The notes: a model not told the origin generated them from the sequence alone. A stretch of DNA of 64,000 bases from Arthrobacter sp. SPG23 (GCF_000876655.1 NZ_JYCN01000032.1:1-64000), one strand, 5' to 3'; positions 33,111 to 41,379 are shown, counted from the first letter of the stretch. Translations and numbers: made by a program.

Positions 33111-33389
33111 ATGCCAGAACGTACCGCAACCATCGCCAGCCGCTCCGGCCTCCACGCCCGCCCTGCCGCGCTGTTCGCCGAAGCGGCCGGCAATGCCGGC
33201 GTTGACGTCACCATTTCCATGCAGGGCGAGCCGGCGGAGGAAGCCCTCGACGCCGCCAGCATCCTTTCGCTGATGACGCTGGGGGCGGCCAAGGGCGACG
33301 TCGTGGTGCTGCGGGCCGACGGCGACGGCGCAGACCAGGCACTGGATTCTTTGGTCGCGCTCCTGGAGACGGACCTCGACGCCGAATAG
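33111..33389 (+). CDS. ptsH: HPr phosphocarrier protein
   Basis: A 92-residue HPr. The phosphorylated His15 lies in SGLHARPA. Ser50 in DAASILSLMTLGA occupies the place of the regulatory Ser46 of Firmicutes, though its role in actinobacteria is unclear. It relays phosphate from enzyme I to the mannitol IIA domain and other PTS permeases. The start is preceded by AGGAGAAGCA. Its acidic end (ETDLDAE) is slightly longer than usual. Confidence 0.95.
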   Translation: MPERTATIASRSGLHARPAALFAEAAGNAGVDVTISMQGEPAEEALDAASILSLMTLGAAKGDVVVLRADGDGADQALDSLVALLETDLDAE

Positions 33390-33450
33390 CGGCATCGGTA
33401 CCGGACCATCGATACCGGCCGGCTCACGCCGGGGGCGCTAGGATTTCCGC

Positions 33451-33849
33451 ATGGCACTGATTGCTCCCCGCGTGACGGCCGGGCTCCCCGGCGACGAAGC
33501 CCTGAAACTGCAGCATGCCCTGAACGGCAGCCACGACATCACCGTGTTTGTGGACGGCACGGTCCACCGGCTGCCGCCCCAGGCGCGGGACGCCGTCGTG
33601 GACCTCCTGAGCCGCTTCAGCCGTGGCGAGGCAGTGACGGTCAGCAGCGTTGAAGAAATGCTGACCACGTCCCAGGCCGCGGAACTCGCCGGAATTTCGC
33701 ACACGTACCTTCGCAATATGACGGACCGCGGGGAAATTCCGGTGGAGTACCGCGGCACGCACCGGAGGATCCGGCTGGCGGCCATCATGGAATGGCTGGA
33801 GTCGCAGAAGAAGGCCAAGGCACCCGGAAGCGGGGACCAGCCGGTTTGA
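33451..33849 (+). CDS. Excisionase-type helix-turn-helix DNA-binding protein
   Basis: A 132-residue protein. The C-terminal half is a MerR/excisionase-like winged helix: LTTSQAAELAGISHTYLRNMTDRGEIPVEYRGTHRRIRLAAIMEWLE. The N-terminal 65 residues form a small alpha/beta region with VFVDGTVHRLPPQARDAVVDLLSRF. Such proteins are often antitoxins next to PIN-domain toxins, but no toxin gene adjoins. No integrase or phage gene is present, so a phage excisionase role is unlikely. It is 61 nt after ptsH on the same strand; co-transcription is possible. Confidence 0.8.
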   Translation: MALIAPRVTAGLPGDEALKLQHALNGSHDITVFVDGTVHRLPPQARDAVVDLLSRFSRGEAVTVSSVEEMLTTSQAAELAGISHTYLRNMTDRGEIPVEYRGTHRRIRLAAIMEWLESQKKAKAPGSGDQPV

Positions 33850-33947
33850 TGTAGCCCGGGATGCAATTTGTGAAGCAGTGATAAGGATCAAGCAACGATC
33901 CCCGCTTACCGCCGGAACGCCGCAAAGGCCGGGGTTACCCTTTATTC

Positions 33948-34178
33948 GTGGGTAAGTTCAGAGGGTGGCACATTGTGGCGGGGTTCGCCGCCATGCTGCT
34001 GACGGCCGCCCTTGGAACGGCCATGGGGCTGAATAATACGGCCGCATTCATGGCCAGCTGCGTGGCTTTCGTTGCCGTCTCGAAGGGCCTGGAAAGCCAC
34101 CTCGCCCGCCGCCGTCGCGAAGCCGCTGTCCGCCTCCTCGAGCAAAGCCAGTCGCGAACCTCAGTGGAAGACCGCTGA
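33948..34178 (+). CDS. Small membrane protein, unknown
   Basis: A 76-residue protein starting at GTG 33948 with two hydrophobic segments (about residues 8-26 and 30-47) and a basic C-terminal helix (LARRRREAAVRLLEQSQ). I recognise no family. Codon usage fits the neighbours and the positive C-terminus suits a cytoplasmic tail, so it is probably real. It stands alone between the excisionase-like gene and the alditol oxidase promoter. Confidence 0.6.
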   Translation: MGKFRGWHIVAGFAAMLLTAALGTAMGLNNTAAFMASCVAFVAVSKGLESHLARRRREAAVRLLEQSQSRTSVEDR

Positions 34179-34201
34179 CGCATCTGAACCATGGATGGCC
34201 A

Positions 34202-34245
34202 TTGACACGGAGCGGAACCGCTCACAGACTTGTTAGCGATAACAA
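34202..34245 (+). promoter_or_regulatory. Promoter with LacI-type operator for the FAD oxidase
   Basis: A consensus -35 TTGACA (34202-34207), a 17-nt spacer and CAGACT (34225-34230) are followed directly by TTGTTAGCGATAACAA (34230-34245). This has perfect 6-nt arms and differs by one base from the LacI-family consensus TTGTTAGCGCTAACAA. The operator covers the expected transcription start, the classic position for repression. This also shows that an in-frame TTG at 34202 is a promoter element and not a start codon. Confidence 0.75.
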
Positions 34246-34285
34246 TCAGCCGATGCCCCCGGTGGTCCGGCGCGAAAGGGATGCA

Positions 34286-35653
34286 ATGCGCACTGAGGTC
34301 AGCGAACTGCCCGGGCAAAGCGGAAGCGCCGGAGCCGGCAACTCCGCTCCGGAACTGAACTGGGCCGGAAATTACAGGTACACGGCCGCCTCGATTCGTC
34401 GCCCCCGGACCCTCGAGGAAGTCCAGGAGGTGGTGGCTGGCGCCTCGAAAATCCGCGCCCTGGGCTCCCGGCACTCGTTCAACGCCATCGCCGACTCCCC
34501 CGGATCGCTGGTCTCGCTCGAAGACCTGGACCCCGGCATCCGCATCGACGCCGCAGCTGGCACCGTCACGGTCTCCGGCGGAACCCGCTACGGAACCTTG
34601 GCGGAGACGCTGGAGGACAACGGATTTGCACTGCCCAACCTCGCCTCCCTCCCGCACATTTCCGTCGCCGGAGCCGTCGCCACCGCAACCCACGGCTCCG
34701 GCGACGCCAACGGCAACCTGGCAACGTCCGTAGCAGCACTGGAAATCGTGGCAGCGGACGGCACAGTCCACCACCTCAGCCGCGGCGGCTCGCCCGACTT
34801 TGACGGCGCCGTCGTCGGCCTCGGAGCCCTGGGCGTCGTCACCAAGGTGACGCTGGACATCGAACCCACCTTCACCGTGCGGCAGGACGTCTTTGAAGCC
34901 CTGCCCTGGGAGACGGTTCTGGGAAATTTCGACGCCGCCACCTCCAGCGCGTACAGCGTCAGCCTGTTTACGGACTGGAGCGGGGACGCCGTCGCGCAGG
35001 CCTGGCTCAAGAGCCGCGTTTCCGGCCCGGCAGCCGGTGGCGCCGCCGGCACAGCCCGCGCTGATTCAGCGTTCGCCCGCGGGGCCTTCGCCGGCGCCAC
35101 GTTCTTCGGCGGGACGCGGGCCGCCGCCGCCCGGCACCCGCTGCCCGGGGTCTCGGCCGAAAACTGCACGGAACAGCTCGGGGTCCCGGGGCCCTGGTCA
35201 GAGCGGCTGGCGCACTTCCGCATGGCCTTCACGCCCAGCAGCGGCCAGGAACTGCAAAGCGAATTCTTCGTCCGCCGCGAACACGCTGTGGCCGCCATCG
35301 GGGAGCTCCGCGCCCTTTCGGACCGCATCACCCCGCTGCTGCTCGTCTCGGAGATCCGCACCGTGGCGGCGGACAAGCTCTGGCTCAGCACCGCGTACGG
35401 CCAGGATTCAGTGGGGTTCCATTTCACCTGGAAGCAGCGGCAGGACCAGGTGGAGAAGGTGCTCCCCGTGATGGAGGAGGCACTGGCGCCGTTCCACGCC
35501 CGGCCGCACTGGGGCAAGCTGTTCCATGCGGGAGCCGACGCCGTGGCCGTGCTTTACCCGCGCTTTGCCGACTTCAAGGACCTTGCCGAACGGATGGACC
35601 CGGAGCACAAATTCCGCAACGAATTCCTGGCCCGGAAGGTCTTTGGGGATTAA
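34286..35653 (+). CDS. FAD-linked alditol oxidase-like protein (xylitol/alditol or aldonolactone oxidase)
   Basis: A 455-residue flavoprotein of the VAO family. ATG 34286 is used because GAAAGGG lies 5 nt upstream and the promoter occupies the region further 5'. The FAD domain shows SRHSFNAIADSPGSLVSLEDLD, near residue 60, with the His that often holds flavin covalently, and VATATHGSGDANGNLATSV. The C-terminal ALO-type domain ends in PHWGKLFH...YPRFADFKDLAERMDPEHKFRNEFL. Such enzymes oxidise xylitol, sorbitol or aldonolactones with oxygen. A LacI-type operator and the nearby mannitol PTS fit polyol use. Confidence 0.85.
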   Translation: MRTEVSELPGQSGSAGAGNSAPELNWAGNYRYTAASIRRPRTLEEVQEVVAGASKIRALGSRHSFNAIADSPGSLVSLEDLDPGIRIDAAAGTVTVSGGTRYGTLAETLEDNGFALPNLASLPHISVAGAVATATHGSGDANGNLATSVAALEIVAADGTVHHLSRGGSPDFDGAVVGLGALGVVTKVTLDIEPTFTVRQDVFEALPWETVLGNFDAATSSAYSVSLFTDWSGDAVAQAWLKSRVSGPAAGGAAGTARADSAFARGAFAGATFFGGTRAAAARHPLPGVSAENCTEQLGVPGPWSERLAHFRMAFTPSSGQELQSEFFVRREHAVAAIGELRALSDRITPLLLVSEIRTVAADKLWLSTAYGQDSVGFHFTWKQRQDQVEKVLPVMEEALAPFHARPHWGKLFHAGADAVAVLYPRFADFKDLAERMDPEHKFRNEFLARKVFGD

Positions 35654-35662
35654 GAGCGCGCG

Positions 35663-36883
35663 CTAGATCCTCGGCCGCCCGGACCAGCGGCGGGCTTTGA
35701 GCGCAGCGTGGAGTTCCAGCCGGACCATGCCCTTCAGCGGGTCCACGCCGAGGACCTGCCTGATGCGGCCCAGCCGGTTGTAGATGCTGCTCCGGTGCAG
35801 ATGCAGCCTGGTGGCAACATCCTGCACGGAACCGTCATTGTCGTACAGGAGCTCCAGGACGGGCAGGAGCTCACCGTTCCGGTCATGGTCTTCCAGCATG
35901 CGCCAGTAGACGGACCCCGCGTCGGCCCAGGCACCGGCACCGCCGCCGGCGGACGCCAGCAGCTGATAGACGCCCGTGGCACGGCAGTCCACCAGTTCGC
36001 CCAGCTGGGGATCCACTGCGGCTGCCTGCGCGGCCTGTTTGGACTGCAGGTAGGCGTCCGCCAGTTCACGGGGCTTCGCGAAGCCCTCGCTTGTTCCGAG
36101 GATGATCCGGTGCACCGGCCGCCCGGACCGCTTGGCGAGTTCCAGCTGGTAGTGGACCAGGACCTGCGCGTGGGCTGCACGGCCGGTGGATTCCCGGAAC
36201 AGGATCACGGCGTGGGTTTCCGTTCCGGCGCTGAAAAGCGCAGCGTCCACCCCGATCGTGGCCTGCAGCGCCGAGGACCGGTGGATCAGCGTTGAAGCAA
36301 TGGGGTCGGAGCCCTCGGCCCAGCCGTCGGCGTCGAGCACCGTGACGAGCTGCCAGGGGCCGCGCCCCTGGACTTCTTTCCAGCCGGCCACCGCGGCCAC
36401 CGCATTGGCCTCGCCGCGGCAGGCGCTCAGGAACTCCTGTTCCCTGCGGCGCCGGAACTCGGATTCGGCAGTGTTCGACTCGAGCAGCAGCCCGGACAGC
36501 AGCTCCAGCTCGTCCCGGACGCCGGGCAGCTGGGTGAGGATCGCCGTCGCGCTCTGGTCTTCAATGTCCTGTTGCACCCAGAGGTATCCGACGCGGAAAC
36601 CGCGGACCAGCAGCGGGACGCAGACGCGTCCCAGCATGCCCAGCTCCTCGTTGGCAGGAACGACGACGGGACGCACCGCCGTCGCGATGCCGTGCGAGAG
36701 CTGCCAGGCCTTCACGTCAGCCGGGACGCGCTTGCTGAGCAGGAAATTCACCCGGACCCTGTCCGCGTGGGACTGGTTGGAGCTGTAGGCGAGCAGGACG
36801 CCGTCGAGGTCCTCGAGCGACAGCCCCCGTCCGAGCTTCAGGGCTACCTGCTCCACGAGCTGTTCCACATCCTGCTGGTGCAT
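35663..36883 (-). CDS. PucR/CdaR family transcriptional regulator divergent from ald
   Basis: A 406-residue regulator. ATG 36883 is chosen because AAGGTGG lies 5 nt upstream. The N-terminal half is a GAF-like sensor region (GRVCVPLLVRGFRVGYLWVQQDI). The centre matches the CdaR GGDEF-like part, and the C-terminal helix-turn-helix reads DVATRLHLHRSSIYNRLGRIRQVLGVDPL. PucR proteins usually activate nitrogen or amino acid catabolic genes. Its position opposite alanine dehydrogenase suggests that it controls that gene in response to alanine or nitrogen status. Confidence 0.9.
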   Translation of the reverse strand: MHQQDVEQLVEQVALKLGRGLSLEDLDGVLLAYSSNQSHADRVRVNFLLSKRVPADVKAWQLSHGIATAVRPVVVPANEELGMLGRVCVPLLVRGFRVGYLWVQQDIEDQSATAILTQLPGVRDELELLSGLLLESNTAESEFRRRREQEFLSACRGEANAVAAVAGWKEVQGRGPWQLVTVLDADGWAEGSDPIASTLIHRSSALQATIGVDAALFSAGTETHAVILFRESTGRAAHAQVLVHYQLELAKRSGRPVHRIILGTSEGFAKPRELADAYLQSKQAAQAAAVDPQLGELVDCRATGVYQLLASAGGGAGAWADAGSVYWRMLEDHDRNGELLPVLELLYDNDGSVQDVATRLHLHRSSIYNRLGRIRQVLGVDPLKGMVRLELHAALKARRWSGRPRI

Positions 36884-37119
36884 GGTTGCCACCTTACTGC
36901 CCGTCGCCGCCGGAACGTGAACGGACACCAGGCGACACCTGACGCTTGGCGGCTCGACAGATGTCTAGGCGGGAATTCCAAAAACCCCGGAAACACGCGG
37001 AGGCCCGCCTGCCAGCCCTGGGGCATCCTGTCGGCTACCTCACACCCGGATTTATTCTGGAAGTACCAGTTCCCCCGCACATTCGGCCCACAAAGGCCAC
37101 CAACAATGGAGCCCAAGAA
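36884..37119. promoter_or_regulatory. Divergent PucR/ald intergenic region
   Basis: This 236-nt region carries both promoters. A loose inverted repeat GACACCTG (36934-36941)...CAGATGTC (36958-36965), one mismatch and a 16-nt spacer, could be the PucR site. A -10-like TATTCT lies at 37052-37057, facing ald. Evidence is weak; no gene is seen here. Confidence 0.35.
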
Positions 37120-38238
37120 ATGATCATCGGCGTCCCCAAAGAGATCAAGAACAACGAATTCCGCGTAGCCATCACCGCTGCTGGCGTGCACGAATTCCGC
37201 ACCCACGGCCACACCGTCCTGGTGGAGCGCGGCGCAGGCCTGGGCTCAGGAATCACGGACGAGGAGTACGCCATCGCGGGCGCAGAGATCGTCACCGAAG
37301 CCGATGACGTCTGGTCCCGCGCCGACATGGTCATGAAGGTCAAGGAACCCATCGCCGCGGAATACCACCGCTTCCGCAAGGGCCTGATCCTCTTCACCTA
37401 CCTGCACCTCGCCGCCGAGCCCGAACTCACCCGGGAGCTCATCAACTCCGGCGTCACCGCGATCGCCTACGAGACCGTCCAGGAAGGCCGCACCCTTCCC
37501 CTCCTGGCCCCGATGTCCGAGGTCGCAGGCCGCCTGTCCGTCCAGGTGGGCGCCACCTCGCTGATGGCCCCCGCCGGCGGCAAGGGCGTCCTGCTCGGCG
37601 GCGTCCCGGGCGTGCGCCCGGCCAAGGTTGTTGTCCTCGGCGCCGGCGTAGCCGGCACCAACGCCGCAGCGATGGCCCTGGGGCTCGGCGCGGACGTCAC
37701 CATCCTGGACATCAACATCAACCGCCTGCGTGAACTCGACGCCCAGTACCAGGGCCGCCTGAAGACCGTTGCCTCCAACAAGTACGAGATCGAAAAGTCC
37801 GTCGTTGACGCGGACCTGGTGATCGGCTCCGTCCTGATCCCGGGCGCCAAGGCCCCGAAGCTGGTCACCAACGAGCTCGTTGCCCGGATGAAGCCCGGCT
37901 CCGTCCTCGTGGACATCGCCGTGGACCAGGGCGGCTGCTTCGAGGACACCCGCCCCACCACGCACCAGGAACCCACGTACAAGGTCCACAACACGATCTT
38001 CTACTGCGTGGCCAACATGCCCGGCGCGGTCCCGAACACCTCCACCTACGCACTCACCAACGTGACCCTGCGCTACGGCGTGGCCCTCGCCAACCTGGGC
38101 GTCAAGGCAGCGTTCGAGAAGGACCCGGCACTGGCTTCCGGCCTCAACATCGCCGCCGGCCACGTGGCGCACCACTCGGTCTCCGAAGCGCACAACCTGC
38201 CGCTCGTAGCCGACTGGCACGAACTGGTCTCCGCGTAG
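37120..38238 (+). CDS. ald: Alanine dehydrogenase
   Basis: A 372-residue NAD-dependent L-alanine dehydrogenase, interconverting alanine and pyruvate plus ammonia. The start MIIGVPKEIKNNEFRVAI is canonical. Substrate and catalytic residues Arg15, Lys75 (VKVKEP) and His96 (TYLHLA) are in their standard positions, and the nucleotide-binding motif is VVVLGAGVAGTNAAAMALG. The ATG is preceded by GGAG at 8-nt spacing; the open frame further upstream is not expected to be translated. It is divergent from a PucR regulator and ends at a long hairpin. Confidence 0.96.
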   Translation: MIIGVPKEIKNNEFRVAITAAGVHEFRTHGHTVLVERGAGLGSGITDEEYAIAGAEIVTEADDVWSRADMVMKVKEPIAAEYHRFRKGLILFTYLHLAAEPELTRELINSGVTAIAYETVQEGRTLPLLAPMSEVAGRLSVQVGATSLMAPAGGKGVLLGGVPGVRPAKVVVLGAGVAGTNAAAMALGLGADVTILDININRLRELDAQYQGRLKTVASNKYEIEKSVVDADLVIGSVLIPGAKAPKLVTNELVARMKPGSVLVDIAVDQGGCFEDTRPTTHQEPTYKVHNTIFYCVANMPGAVPNTSTYALTNVTLRYGVALANLGVKAAFEKDPALASGLNIAAGHVAHHSVSEAHNLPLVADWHELVSA

Positions 38239-38256
38239 TCCTTTAGTTCGTCCTGC

Positions 38257-38338
38257 TGCGCTGGACGACACACATCCTCGGCGTGCTCGCTCCTTCGTCG
38301 CTTGGACGCACGCTGCCGGATGTCTGTCGTTCAGCGCA
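38257..38338. terminator. Long imperfect hairpin between convergent ald and oxidoreductase genes
   Basis: A 21-nt arm at 38257-38277 (TGCGCTGGACGACACACATC plus C) pairs with 38318-38338 with two mismatches. The 40-nt loop contains a further GGCGTGC/GCACGC-type stem. It lies 19 nt after ald and 8 nt from the end of the convergent gene, so it probably stops transcription from both sides. Confidence 0.65.
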
Positions 38339-38345
38339 GTCTTGG

Positions 38346-39434
38346 TTAAGCCCTGCGCGTCGCCAGTTCCCGTGCTTGTTCGATGAGTTTGAGGACTTCG
38401 ATCGGGCCTGCCGGATCTACTGGTAGCGGCAGGGACGAGGTGGCGCCGCCGTCGTGGATTTTGTCGGCAAGGATCCGGTAGAACTCCGGGTACGCTCCCC
38501 GCTCGGTGGACAGCCGGTCCAGATGTCCGTCGCGCCCCAGCGATCCGGCCCATTCGGCGTCCTCCACACCGTATTCCTCGTCCAGAGGCCCTCCCCCGGC
38601 CACAATGTACGGCTCCTGCGGGTCGACGCCGTGTTTGGTAAAGCCGCCTTCCGACCCCAGAAGCCGGTAGCGGGGTCCCTGCTGGGCGCACAGCATGTTC
38701 ATCCAGAGATGGCTGATCACGCCGGATTCGTGCTGCAGTGCCACGAAGACGTCGTCGTCGGTCTTTTCTCCCTGCCGCCGGGCACGGAGTTCCGCGTACG
38801 TCACCGTGGCGGGTCCGAACAACTGCAGGGCCTGGTCCAGGAGGTGGGATCCGAGGTCAAAAAGCACCCCGCCGCCGTCGTCCGCGGTGGCGTCCGCTTT
38901 CCACGCCTTGGAGACTTCCGGGGACCAACGCTCAAACCGGGACTCGAACCGGGTCACGTTGCCTAGGGCGCCGCCGTCCACCAGCCCCTTCACGGTGAGG
39001 TAGTCGCCGTCCCAGCGGCGGTTCTGGAACACAGTCAGCACCCGTCCCAGTCGCGCGGCAAGCTCCAGAAGTTCCTGCCCCTCGGCGCCGCGCACCGCAA
39101 AAGGCTTGTCAACGACGACGTCGAGCCCAGCCTCCAGCGCGGCCTTCGCCAGCGGGCAATGCGTGGCCGGCGGTGTCCCGAGGACCAGCAGGTCAAGGTC
39201 GCCGGCCAGCTCCAGGATGTCGGCCGGAGTGCTCACGAGCCGCGCGGCCGGATAGCTGCCGGAGGCGTCGGACTGCCTGCCGGCGTCGGACGTTGCAATG
39301 ACGTCCAAAGAGTATGCCGGATTGGCGGCAATCAGCGGGGCGTGGAACACGCGGCCGGACAACCCGAAACCGGCCACCGCCGTCCGGATTGCGGGCTTGC
39401 CTTGGCCGGTACCGGGAGCTGCTTCTGTGGTCAT
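38346..39434 (-). CDS. Gfo/Idh/MocA family oxidoreductase
   Basis: A 362-residue NAD(P)-dependent sugar-type oxidoreductase. ATG 39434 gives the normal length; the frame is open 40 codons further but runs through a family B hairpin. The N-terminal Rossmann motif is AVAGFGLSGRVFHAPLI, the conserved VDKPFAV (EKP motif with Asp) lies near residue 120, and GGGVLFDLGSHLLDQALQLFG matches the catalytic-domain block with Asp and His. The substrate is probably a sugar or inositol derivative but cannot be named. Confidence 0.9.
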   Translation of the reverse strand: MTTEAAPGTGQGKPAIRTAVAGFGLSGRVFHAPLIAANPAYSLDVIATSDAGRQSDASGSYPAARLVSTPADILELAGDLDLLVLGTPPATHCPLAKAALEAGLDVVVDKPFAVRGAEGQELLELAARLGRVLTVFQNRRWDGDYLTVKGLVDGGALGNVTRFESRFERWSPEVSKAWKADATADDGGGVLFDLGSHLLDQALQLFGPATVTYAELRARRQGEKTDDDVFVALQHESGVISHLWMNMLCAQQGPRYRLLGSEGGFTKHGVDPQEPYIVAGGGPLDEEYGVEDAEWAGSLGRDGHLDRLSTERGAYPEFYRILADKIHDGGATSSLPLPVDPAGPIEVLKLIEQARELATRRA

Positions 39435-39453
39435 GGAACCAACGCTACCCCCC

Positions 39454-39504
39454 GGACGCTCTCCCACTTCCGGCGCTGAACAGGCAGGAAATGAGAGAGC
39501 GTCC
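39454..39504. repeat. Intergenic hairpin repeat, family B, locus 2
   Basis: Arms GGACGCTCTCCCACTTCC (39454-39471) and GGAAATGAGAGAGCGTCC (39487-39504) pair with two mismatches around a 15-nt loop. The right arm, extended, matches the family B unit found at 27170-27301. It lies between the oxidoreductase start and the terminator of the peptide transporter operon. Confidence 0.8.
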
Positions 39505-39528
39505 CAGGGGAGGAGCAGGGACGGCGAA

Positions 39529-39579
39529 GGCCGGCACCCGCGTGAACAGATCAAGTGAAGAGATCACGGGATGCCGGCC
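39529..39579 (-). terminator. Hairpin terminator of the peptide ABC transporter operon
   Basis: GGCCGGCA (39529-39536) pairs with TGCCGGCC (39572-39579), extended inward by CCC/GGG and GTGA/TCAC with bulges. It lies 38 nt past the stop of the substrate-binding protein gene, the last gene of the operon. No T-tract is seen. Confidence 0.6.
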
Positions 39580-39616
39580 CTGGCGGTGCTTCGCCCGCCG
39601 GATTACTGGACTGCTG

Positions 39617-41326
39617 TTACTTCTTTTCCCAGCCGATGGTGGTCCAGTCCGGAACCTGGGACAGGCTCTTGAACAGGGACGGTCCGTAGTTGGCCAGGCC
39701 TGTGCGGACGAACGAGATCTGCGGTCCGTTCATCACCACGCCCATGGAGAAGTACTTGGCCATGTGCTTCTTTTCAACTTCCATGGCTGCCTTGTTGCGC
39801 TCGGCATTGTCCTCGATGCTGCTGAGCTTCTTGATCTCGGCATCCAGTTCGGCGTCGCCCAGTTCGTTTTCGTTGGTCTTGGAGTCGTAGAACTGCTTGA
39901 CGGCGTCCGTTGCGTCAGCACCCACGGTGTAGCCGGAGACGCTCAGGAAGAAGTCACGGCTGCCCAGCACCTTGCCGAAGTCGGCGGAGGCACGCTGGTC
40001 AATGCCTACGTCCATGCCGCCGGCCTGGAGCTGCTTCTGCAGGGTCTGTACGAATGCCAGGGTGGTGGGATCGTCACCGAAGTTGCTGATCTTGAAGGCG
40101 GCCGGTACGCCGTCCTTCTCCATGATGCCCGCCGCGTTGGGCTTGTAGCCGGCATCGGTCAGTACCTTCTTGGCTGCATCGGCACCGGATTCCGTGGCCG
40201 GATAGTTGTCCTGGTAGTACTTGGAGAACGGCAGCAGCATCATCGAGCCGGAGCTGGTTTCTTCCCAGTTCAGCCCGTTGAAGCGGACCTTGCGCAGGGC
40301 TTCGCGGTCCACGGCGGTGAAGATGGCCTTGCGGATGGCGACGTCCGTCATCGGGGCCTTCTGGGCGTTGAGGTTCAGGCCGCCGGCGAAGAGGCGCTGG
40401 CCGCGGCGGATCTCGGAATCCTTGGTGCCGTCCAGCTGCTTGTACGGGGTGATGGTGTTCGCGGAAACGCCGTCAATTTCACCGTTCTTGAAGGCTGCGA
40501 TCGCGGCGCTGCTCTCCAGTTGGCGGAACACAACCTTGTCCAGGACCGGCTTGGTGCCCCACCACTTGTCGTTCTGCGCCAGGGTCACTGTCTTGGCGGC
40601 GCTGTCGTACTTGTCCAGCTTGAAGGGTCCGGCCATCCATTCCGGGTGCATGTCGCCGGTGAAGCCGGTGTTGAAGATCTCCGGCGTGTTCACGGCCGGG
40701 TGGATGAGGCCGGTGAAGAGGGCATCCAGCGGGTAGACAGGCTGGGTGGTGGTCACCACCACTTCCTTGTCATTGGAACCGGCCTTCACGGAATCAACGA
40801 ACTCGTACGCGCCGGAGCTGACGATGTCGATGTCCTTGTTTTCGCCCTTGAGCATGTTCCAGGTGTTCTGGAAGGCCTTGACGTCGATCGGTGTGCCGTC
40901 GTTGTAGGAGGCTTTCTCGTTCACCTTGATGGTGATGGTCTGCTTGCCGTCCTTGACTTCGCTCTTGACGTCTTCGCAGAAGTCCTTGTTCGGCGTCGCC
41001 GTGCCGTCGAAGTCGAAGTTCCAGCAGCCCCAGGTGCCGGCCTGGTCGATCGGGCGGTGCAGGGCGGTGTTGTCCGCGCTGTTGCCGTTGTTGGAAAAGC
41101 CGTTGAAGTCCGGACCGATGTTGCCCAGCGGAAGCGTCACGGTGCCGCCCGGTTCCAGGCCCTTGGCATCCTTGGCGTTGATGCTGATCAGCTTGGTGAG
41201 GTCGCTGCCGGCTTCCTGGCCCTTGCCTGCCTCGGGGCCCGAGGAGGTCCCGCCTCCGCCACAGCCGGTAAGCGCGAGCGCTGCCGTTACGGCGGCCACC
41301 CCGCCAATCTTGGTCAGATTCTTCAT
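39617..41326 (-). CDS. Peptide ABC transporter substrate-binding lipoprotein (SBP family 5)
   Basis: A 569-residue extracytoplasmic solute receptor. ATG 41326 with AAGGGA upstream starts a signal peptide ending in the lipobox LTGC (Cys22), followed by a Gly-rich linker. The DppA/OppA-type fold is seen in YNDGTPIDVKAFQNTWNMLKG and RKAIFTAVDREALRKVRFNG. It captures oligopeptides or similar solutes and hands them to the permease. It is the last gene of the operon: dppB-type, dppC-type, fused ATPases, receptor. Confidence 0.92.
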   Translation of the reverse strand: MKNLTKIGGVAAVTAALALTGCGGGGTSSGPEAGKGQEAGSDLTKLISINAKDAKGLEPGGTVTLPLGNIGPDFNGFSNNGNSADNTALHRPIDQAGTWGCWNFDFDGTATPNKDFCEDVKSEVKDGKQTITIKVNEKASYNDGTPIDVKAFQNTWNMLKGENKDIDIVSSGAYEFVDSVKAGSNDKEVVVTTTQPVYPLDALFTGLIHPAVNTPEIFNTGFTGDMHPEWMAGPFKLDKYDSAAKTVTLAQNDKWWGTKPVLDKVVFRQLESSAAIAAFKNGEIDGVSANTITPYKQLDGTKDSEIRRGQRLFAGGLNLNAQKAPMTDVAIRKAIFTAVDREALRKVRFNGLNWEETSSGSMMLLPFSKYYQDNYPATESGADAAKKVLTDAGYKPNAAGIMEKDGVPAAFKISNFGDDPTTLAFVQTLQKQLQAGGMDVGIDQRASADFGKVLGSRDFFLSVSGYTVGADATDAVKQFYDSKTNENELGDAELDAEIKKLSSIEDNAERNKAAMEVEKKHMAKYFSMGVVMNGPQISFVRTGLANYGPSLFKSLSQVPDWTTIGWEKK

Positions 41327-41379
41327 GGTTTTCCCTTCATTTTTTGGTGCGAGAGTTGGTGCTTTGGAGATCGGGCAAG

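Noticed and set aside
33451..33849. Toxin-antitoxin pair with the excisionase-like protein
   Set aside because: No PIN-domain or other toxin gene within the neighbouring 500 nt on either strand.
38935..38965. tRNA-like bases gactcgaaccggg
   Set aside because: They lie inside the oxidoreductase gene and encode FESRFERW on the minus strand; no cloverleaf can be drawn around them.
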